DNA of 11,528 bases from RUG14300 sp964619685 (GTDB lineage: Bacteria > Bacillota > Clostridia > Christensenellales > CAG-1252). The position numbers were made by a program, and so were the translations under genes. The notes under the pieces were generated by a model that made no database searches, had not been told where the DNA came from, and was given only the letters and a program-made list of their open reading frames with translations. This document shows, one piece after another, positions 7,469-11,528 of this stretch. The stretch is taken from NCBI GenBank assembly GCA_964619685.1, contig CAZUET010000049.1:1-11528 (forward strand), read 5' to 3'. Every line of letters starts with the position of its first letter. Positions within the stretch are counted from its first letter, which is position 1.

Positions 7469-8424
7469 TTCTTACCTCCTATTCTAATTCTCGGATCGAT
7501 AAATCCATAGCTTATATCTACCACGATACCAGCTAACAATCCAATAAATGTATAGAATGCGGTGAGCATCATGAAATAGTTATAGTCTTTAGCAGTAACA
7601 GAATTAACATATAAAGCACCTACACCCGGAACCGAGAATATACTTTCAATAACAAGCGAACCACTCATTATACCAATAAACTCACCCATTATGCTCGGTA
7701 CGATTACAACTGCACAATTGCGCAAAGCATGTCTAAAAATGGATTGTGATTTGGTCAATCCCTTCGTTCGGGCGAGTAACATAAACTCACTTGTCAAAAC
7801 CTCCGTAAGCTCTGCCCTTGTAACACGGGTAAAGCCCGCAACAACACCAAAGCTCAAACTCATTATGGGCATAATCATACTCTTAAACATCGGCCACGAG
7901 AACCAACTATATAGACTTGGAGATTCCATTATCAAAGGTAACCAATGAAGCTTACTGTATAAAACATATTGGATCAAAAATGCATAAACAAAGCTCGGTA
8001 CCGAGATAAAAAGCATAACGCCTGTACTAATAACATGATCCTGCCATTTGTTTTTACGCAATGCTGCATAAATTCCAAGCAGTATTCCTATGGGTATTGA
8101 TATGATAATACTATAAAGATTAAGCATCATCGTTGCCGGCAAACGAGCGAAGAATGTTTCAGAAACATTTGATGCGATCAAATATGTTTCACCCATGCCA
8201 AAATCACCATAGCGGAATACTCTATACCAATAGATAAAAAATTGCTCCATGATCGGTTTATTATAACCTCGAAGCTCTCTCATTTCTAATATTTGCTGTT
8301 TTTGTGCCTCCGAGCCTTGGGGAAGCGGCAACGGAAGTGCCTTAATAAGGACGAAACATATTAACATTATCACAAAAAAAGTAAATAACATTAATAAAAT
8401 ACGCTTTATCGTATATTTAACCAT
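7465..8424 (-). CDS. oppB: Oligopeptide ABC transporter permease OppB
   Basis: This is the partner channel subunit, 319 aa, a normal length for the family (about 305-320). The N-terminal segment MVKYTIKRILLMLF with the first helix (about 9-28) is typical. Further helices lie at about 98-122, 130-152, 180-200, 238-265 and 285-305. The EAA loop is EFMLLARTKGL with RHALRN (213-236), and the C-terminus DPRIRIG is the usual ending. It is the only core subunit of this operon without a large insertion. AAGGAGA lies 7 nt before the ATG. The TGA stop overlaps the oppC start by 4 nt. Upstream, 144 nt with two hairpins separate it from oppA, so its expression may be lower than that of oppA. Confidence 0.96.
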   Translation of the reverse strand: MVKYTIKRILLMLFTFFVIMLICFVLIKALPLPLPQGSEAQKQQILEMRELRGYNKPIMEQFFIYWYRVFRYGDFGMGETYLIASNVSETFFARLPATMMLNLYSIIISIPIGILLGIYAALRKNKWQDHVISTGVMLFISVPSFVYAFLIQYVLYSKLHWLPLIMESPSLYSWFSWPMFKSMIMPIMSLSFGVVAGFTRVTRAELTEVLTSEFMLLARTKGLTKSQSIFRHALRNCAVVIVPSIMGEFIGIMSGSLVIESIFSVPGVGALYVNSVTAKDYNYFMMLTAFYTFIGLLAGIVVDISYGFIDPRIRIGGKK

Positions 8425-8448
8425 TTTTCGTTCTCCTTTTTTTAATCC

Positions 8449-8493
8449 GTTTATTTTTATAAAACCGATACTGTCGCTTTTATAAAAATAAAC
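8449..8493 (-). repeat. AU-rich perfect inverted repeat between oppA and oppB
   Basis: The arm GTTTATTTTTATAAAA (8449-8464) is exactly complementary to TTTTATAAAAATAAAC (8478-8493), 16 bp. After one C-C mismatch the stem extends by CGA/TCG, leaving a 5-nt loop. It starts 11 nt before the oppB ribosome binding site. In the transcript it follows the GC-rich hairpin at 8491-8536, and the two share 8491-8493, so at their full extent they compete. It could shield the downstream mRNA from exonucleases or influence oppB initiation. Confidence 0.7.
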
Positions 8494-8536
8494 TTTAAGC
8501 TCCGTCGGAGAATATCTCCGACGGATTTTTAAAGTT
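8491..8536 (-). terminator. GC-rich intercistronic hairpin after oppA, probable partial terminator or mRNA stabiliser
   Basis: A perfect 10-bp stem, TCCGTCGGAG (8501-8510) with CTCCGACGGA (8516-8525), has a 5-nt loop. It can be extended by AACTTTAA (8491-8498) with TTAAAGTT (8529-8536). On the minus strand it stands 32 nt after the oppA stop and is followed by a U-rich tract (UUUAUUUUUAU) that belongs to the next hairpin. Such a structure after the binding-protein gene is a known way in ABC operons to make much binding protein and less permease. Confidence 0.7.
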
Positions 8537-8568
8537 AATCAAAATAATATTGATTTTTTATCGTTGAA

Positions 8569-11334
8569 TTAATATTTCATTGTTGTCTTAACTTGTTCCC
8601 ATTCCTCATCGGTATAGTTATATGTCATGTAAGTTAATCCACCACGACCTAATACCGCATTGTACTCGTCTCTGCCGAGAACAAAGCTTACCTTTTGGCT
8701 CAACAATGAAGCACCACCGTCTTGCATCATAGGAATGTAATAGAAACTGTTAAGAATAATCTTTTCTAATTCAGCCATTATCGTAAGACGGATAGAATCG
8801 TCACATTGTTGATAACCGAAGTTGTAAGATACACCACCAATTTCCATAGGATCACCGGTCAAGCACTTTGACCAATCGTCAAGCTTCATAGTAATGTCAA
8901 CCATAGCACCATCCTCACCTACAGGAAGAGAAATCGTTGCATCGATTGTATCGGTTTTCCAATATCCGCCTGCATATGGATCATGACCGGGCTCTAAGTA
9001 ATATAGTAAGGAGTTAAACGGGTCTAATGCACCACCCTTCCATCCGCAAAGACTACACTGAGTCTTACCTGATTTCAAAGCTGTAGACCATTCTTCAGCT
9101 AACGGAGTGGATTCTACGATCTTAACTCTATTCTCAAGAACTGTATCCTTAAGAATAGCATTAATGCAGTCATTCAAGGCATTGATAGTTTTTGTCATGA
9201 ATGCAGATGCTGCAGATATTGAATACTCGATTTCGATCACATCATCGGCATCGATCAATCCTGCCTCAAGCTCTGCTTCATAAGCAGCTAAGAATTTTTG
9301 CTTTGCCAATTCAGGGTTGTAACCTGTGATAGATGCAACTGCTTGATCTAATGTATATTTTACATCAGAGCCGTCTACACTGTAGTAAACTATCTCAACA
9401 CCGTTTACAGTTTCCTTTCTTGCACCAAATCCATAGTACTCAGCCAAAGCCTTCTTTGCGATCTCAGTATCACGATACTTTTCACCTGTTGTAGGATTCC
9501 AGATATCATATGCACCGATTACTGAGTACGCAGGACTTCTTGCAGGGCTGACTTCAGAAACAAATTTTGCCTTATCAAAAGTCAAGCTCAACGCTTCACG
9601 GAAATCATCTCTAACAAGGATGGTCTTATTGACATTCACCTTATCGTGCTGTGCATCCTCAAGAGCACTCTTATTTGCACTTAATACAAGGAAGAACAAT
9701 GTCGTACCTGGAGACTTATATAAGAATTGGCTGTTACCAAATTGCTCATAATCGTCGGATTGCAAGCCGTAACCCATCAAGTCACCATTCAAGAAGCTTT
9801 CTTTTCTTTGTTTTGCTTCATCCATCTTACGAGCGTAGATCTTACTGGTGTGATACAATGCATCAAAACGACAATCCTGGTAGCCCCACCAATTATTATC
9901 ACGCTCAAATACCATTGTGGTAGAGTCGATTGCTGTAAGCTTATATGGACCATAACCATGACTCGTTTCAAGAGATGTGTTATAATCGTTCAAAAGTTCA
10001 CCTGTTACAGGGTCTGAATGAATCAAAGCCTTATAAGCTTCAACATCAACGATCCAGTTGCTTGCTAATGAATATAATAGATAGAATCCTTTAAGTGGCT
10101 TTTCTAATACGATTGTGAAATCATATTCACCGCTCTTGAAAATACCTACATGATCAAATGACCATCCCATATTCTCATTTGTCTTAGGAGATGCCATATC
10201 ATCTAAAGTTAAGTATCCGCCCCAATCATTAAATAAGCTACTTCCACTAAATGCGTCGGATTCATCTTCGTCAGCCCAACCTTCAGCACAATCATAAACA
10301 GTTGTATCAGTTATTGACACCCATTGAGGCGCAACATTGCCGTCACTATCAACATAACCTTCTGCACCCCAGAAATCCCAACAATTTATGTAAAGCTCTA
10401 AATCTGATTCTAAAGCCTCTTCGATAGACTTAAAGTCTAAATCTGAAAGACCAACATAAATAACTTCATCTTTGCTGTAGTAATAATCTTCACAACCATA
10501 GATGACCATGTTACCACTCATTTGGTCATTTGCTCTGTAGTTTTTGAGATCAGGATCCATAAGTAATTTGAAGCTTTCAACATAGGTGTCAGCATTAATT
10601 ACCTTACCATCGGACCATTTTGCATTTGTATTCAAACGAATCTTATAAGCATATGAATCTTTCGCATCTTTAGGAATAACAGTACTCCAGAAAGCATCCT
10701 TCTTTACTGATTCAGTAACGTCTTCTGGATATGCAGCCGCCATAACCGGCCATATTTCATATCCCTTTTTATCTCCTGTAAAGAAGAAATCATACAATCC
10801 AACATTGATATAATCAATGGGATAGCTGTCATCTTCTGTTTGATATCTATGAACATTCCATAATGTTGCAGCAGTACTAAATGCATCATTGTATGTCTGA
10901 TTAAGGCTCATATCACGAAGCTTATTATGACATACATCACATACACCGTCTTTATTGGAATCTTCGTGAGCAAATCCCTGTTTACAAATATCACAAACGC
11001 AGTTACCGTCCGAATCAACATGTTCACAAGTCGAAGGATCTACATAATCAAACGAATCCGCAATGCCAACATCCTCACCACCGGAAATAACATCTCCACA
11101 GACATCACATACACCGTTTTCATCGGCATCTTCGTGTCCATCAACAGCACAGTCATGTTTTGACGAACCCATCGATACTCCACAATTATCGCACTTTCCA
11201 TCTCCATTAATATCTATGTGACTAACACATCCAATTGGACCATCATCCTGGGGTTTACAACCTACCAAGCAAGTAGCCAATATGGAAGCGATAAGAATAA
11301 AGACAACAAGTACTAATAGCATTCTTTTCTTCAT
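8569..11334 (-). CDS. oppA: Oligopeptide-binding lipoprotein OppA (SBP_bac_5 family) with N-terminal Cys/Asp repeat array
   Basis: This extracellular peptide receptor feeds OppBC. It is 921 aa; family members are usually 500-650. A lipoprotein signal peptide is clear: Lys/Arg start, hydrophobic core, lipobox LVGC with the acylated Cys at 26. Four Cys/His/Asp repeats follow (36-139). The SBP_bac_5 domain covers about 150-917: YKIRLNTNAKWSDGK (230-244) with ADTYVESFKLLMDP (248-261) is the family signature, and HGYGPYKL (459-466) and YNPELAKQKF (672-681) are further typical blocks. The domain is itself enlarged, with an acidic, aromatic-rich region at about 277-395 not usual in the family. ATG 11334 is chosen because GGAGG lies 8 nt upstream; ATG 11340 is too close to it and TTG 11349 overlaps it. 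The peptide specificity cannot be read from the sequence. Confidence 0.95.
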   Translation of the reverse strand: MKKRMLLVLVVFILIASILATCLVGCKPQDDGPIGCVSHIDINGDGKCDNCGVSMGSSKHDCAVDGHEDADENGVCDVCGDVISGGEDVGIADSFDYVDPSTCEHVDSDGNCVCDICKQGFAHEDSNKDGVCDVCHNKLRDMSLNQTYNDAFSTAATLWNVHRYQTEDDSYPIDYINVGLYDFFFTGDKKGYEIWPVMAAAYPEDVTESVKKDAFWSTVIPKDAKDSYAYKIRLNTNAKWSDGKVINADTYVESFKLLMDPDLKNYRANDQMSGNMVIYGCEDYYYSKDEVIYVGLSDLDFKSIEEALESDLELYINCWDFWGAEGYVDSDGNVAPQWVSITDTTVYDCAEGWADEDESDAFSGSSLFNDWGGYLTLDDMASPKTNENMGWSFDHVGIFKSGEYDFTIVLEKPLKGFYLLYSLASNWIVDVEAYKALIHSDPVTGELLNDYNTSLETSHGYGPYKLTAIDSTTMVFERDNNWWGYQDCRFDALYHTSKIYARKMDEAKQRKESFLNGDLMGYGLQSDDYEQFGNSQFLYKSPGTTLFFLVLSANKSALEDAQHDKVNVNKTILVRDDFREALSLTFDKAKFVSEVSPARSPAYSVIGAYDIWNPTTGEKYRDTEIAKKALAEYYGFGARKETVNGVEIVYYSVDGSDVKYTLDQAVASITGYNPELAKQKFLAAYEAELEAGLIDADDVIEIEYSISAASAFMTKTINALNDCINAILKDTVLENRVKIVESTPLAEEWSTALKSGKTQCSLCGWKGGALDPFNSLLYYLEPGHDPYAGGYWKTDTIDATISLPVGEDGAMVDITMKLDDWSKCLTGDPMEIGGVSYNFGYQQCDDSIRLTIMAELEKIILNSFYYIPMMQDGGASLLSQKVSFVLGRDEYNAVLGRGGLTYMTYNYTDEEWEQVKTTMKY
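10918..11229 (-). repeat. Four tandem C-x-H / DxNxDGxCDxC protein repeats in OppA (residues 36-139)
   Basis: Each unit has an N-terminal Cys and/or His, an Asp-rich loop and a C-D-x-C pair. Unit 1 has C36, H39, DINGDG (41-46), C48, C51. Unit 2 has C62, H67, DADENG (69-73 region), C76, C79. Unit 3 has C103, H105, DSDGN (107-111), C114, C117. Unit 4 lacks the first Cys and has H123, DSNKDG (125-130), C132, C135. The Cys/His/CxxC set could bind zinc; the DxNxDG loop resembles calcium loops of EF-hand or dockerin type. I recall similar repeats near the lipid anchor in surface proteins of uncultured gut Clostridia, but I cannot name a formal family. Confidence 0.85.
10934..11136 (-). repeat. Near-identical 35-bp DNA direct repeat within oppA (10934-10968 and 11102-11136)
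   Basis: The two copies encode the loop-CDVC parts of repeat units 4 and 2. They match at 31 of 35 bases, including a run of 16 identical bases. The four differences are spaced three bases apart or multiples of three and keep DGVCDVC intact. This suggests one unit was copied from the other rather recently. Confidence 0.8.
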
Positions 11335-11342
11335 AGTCATTA

Positions 11343-11347
11343 CCTCC
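11343..11347 (-). promoter_or_regulatory. Ribosome binding site that fixes the oppA start
   Basis: GGAGG on the minus strand is 8 nt before ATG 11334, whose product begins MKKRMLL, a standard signal-peptide start. ATG 11340 would leave only a 2-nt spacer. Confidence 0.8.
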
Positions 11348-11364
11348 AAATAATTTTAATATTT

Positions 11365-11391
11365 ATTTTAGCATCGAAATCATTATGTGAA
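11365..11391 (-). promoter_or_regulatory. Candidate oppA promoter with extended -10 (proximal)
   Basis: On the minus strand TGCTAAAAT (11373-11365) is an extended -10 element (TGn + TAAAAT). A weak -35-like TTCACA (11391-11386) lies 15 bp upstream, a short spacing that an extended -10 can tolerate. The transcript would start near 11358, about 24 nt before the ATG. Confidence 0.4.
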
Positions 11392-11418
11392 ATCGAGCTG
11401 TTGAATTTTTATATTTCC

Positions 11419-11448
11419 ATTCTACGGTTTTGGTCTTTCGTAAAGCAA
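11419..11448 (-). promoter_or_regulatory. Candidate oppA promoter (distal)
   Basis: On the minus strand TTGCTT (11448-11443) and TAGAAT (11424-11419) are separated by 18 bp. The sequence upstream of it is very AT-rich, like an UP element. The whole promoter lies within an imperfect inverted repeat. I cannot decide between this and the proximal candidate from sequence alone. Confidence 0.35.
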
Positions 11449-11452
11449 CCGT
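11424..11452. repeat. Imperfect inverted repeat overlapping the distal oppA promoter
   Basis: ACGGTT (11424-11429) pairs with AACCGT (11447-11452), and inside it CTTT (11435-11438) pairs with AAAG (11442-11445). As DNA it spans from the -10 to beyond the -35 of the distal promoter, a usual place for a repressor site. It could also be chance. I recognise no known operator such as a CodY box. Confidence 0.4.
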
Positions 11453-11528
11453 TTGATAAAAAATGTTTAATATTTTTTTAAGAAATCGAATAAAGATGTT
11501 ACGATGTAATATTTATATGATATTTGTT

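Noticed and set aside
8537..8555. Small inverted repeat AATCAA / TTGATT just after the oppA stop.
   Set aside because: Only 6 bp and all AT-rich apart from one pair; expected by chance in this composition.
11499..11509. Short palindrome TTACGATGTAA near the right edge.
   Set aside because: Arms of 4 bp only, far upstream of the oppA promoters; no support as an operator.
1..11528. tRNA, rRNA, CRISPR, insertion sequence or phage features.
   Set aside because: Nothing resembling a cloverleaf, rRNA core, regularly spaced repeats, transposase or integrase was seen; nearly all of the window is taken up by the seven genes.

Overview
The window reads as a piece of chromosome from an AT-rich, monoderm (Firmicutes-type) anaerobe, most likely a Clostridia-like or related gut lineage. 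The evidence is strong GGAGG-type ribosome binding sites before nearly every gene, an oligopeptide-binding protein made as a lipoprotein with a clear lipobox, and A+T-rich codon choice. The standard code is in use: TGA ends oppB and tryptophan is TGG, so this is not a code-4 mollicute even though two ATPases carry mollicute-like insertions. The lineage call is inference; no rRNA or other marker is present.

Layout: at the left (39-1781, + strand) lies a complete phosphoglucomutase of the PgcA/PGM2 type, ending at a hairpin (1810-1854) that can terminate transcription from both sides. Everything to the right is on the minus strand and forms one operon, transcribed right to left: oppA (8569-11334), oppB (7465-8424), oppC (5843-7468), oppD (3626-5839), oppF (2272-3615) and a small three-helix membrane protein resembling DUF3899 (1868-2272). 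Junctions from oppB onward are very tight (4-nt overlap, 3-nt gap, 10-nt gap, 1-nt overlap), which points to translational coupling. The one large gap, oppA-oppB (144 nt), holds two tandem hairpins that probably let the binding protein be made in excess over the membrane complex. No stretch above 300 bases lacks a gene. The 179-nt right flank holds two candidate oppA promoters and an inverted repeat.

How the genes work together: OppA captures peptides outside the membrane, OppB and OppC form the channel, and OppD and OppF hydrolyse ATP. The mechanism is standard but the build is not. Four of the five core subunits are far longer than usual. OppA (921 aa) has an N-terminal array of Cys/His/Asp-rich repeats. 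OppC (541 aa) has about 240 residues inserted outside the membrane. OppD (737 aa) has about 385 helical residues inserted after the Q-loop. OppF (447 aa) has a roughly 125-residue charged helical segment before the Q-loop. OppD has also lost all four cysteines of the usual Fe-S motif. This enlarged Opp system is the main point of interest; the phosphoglucomutase looks like an ordinary housekeeping gene.
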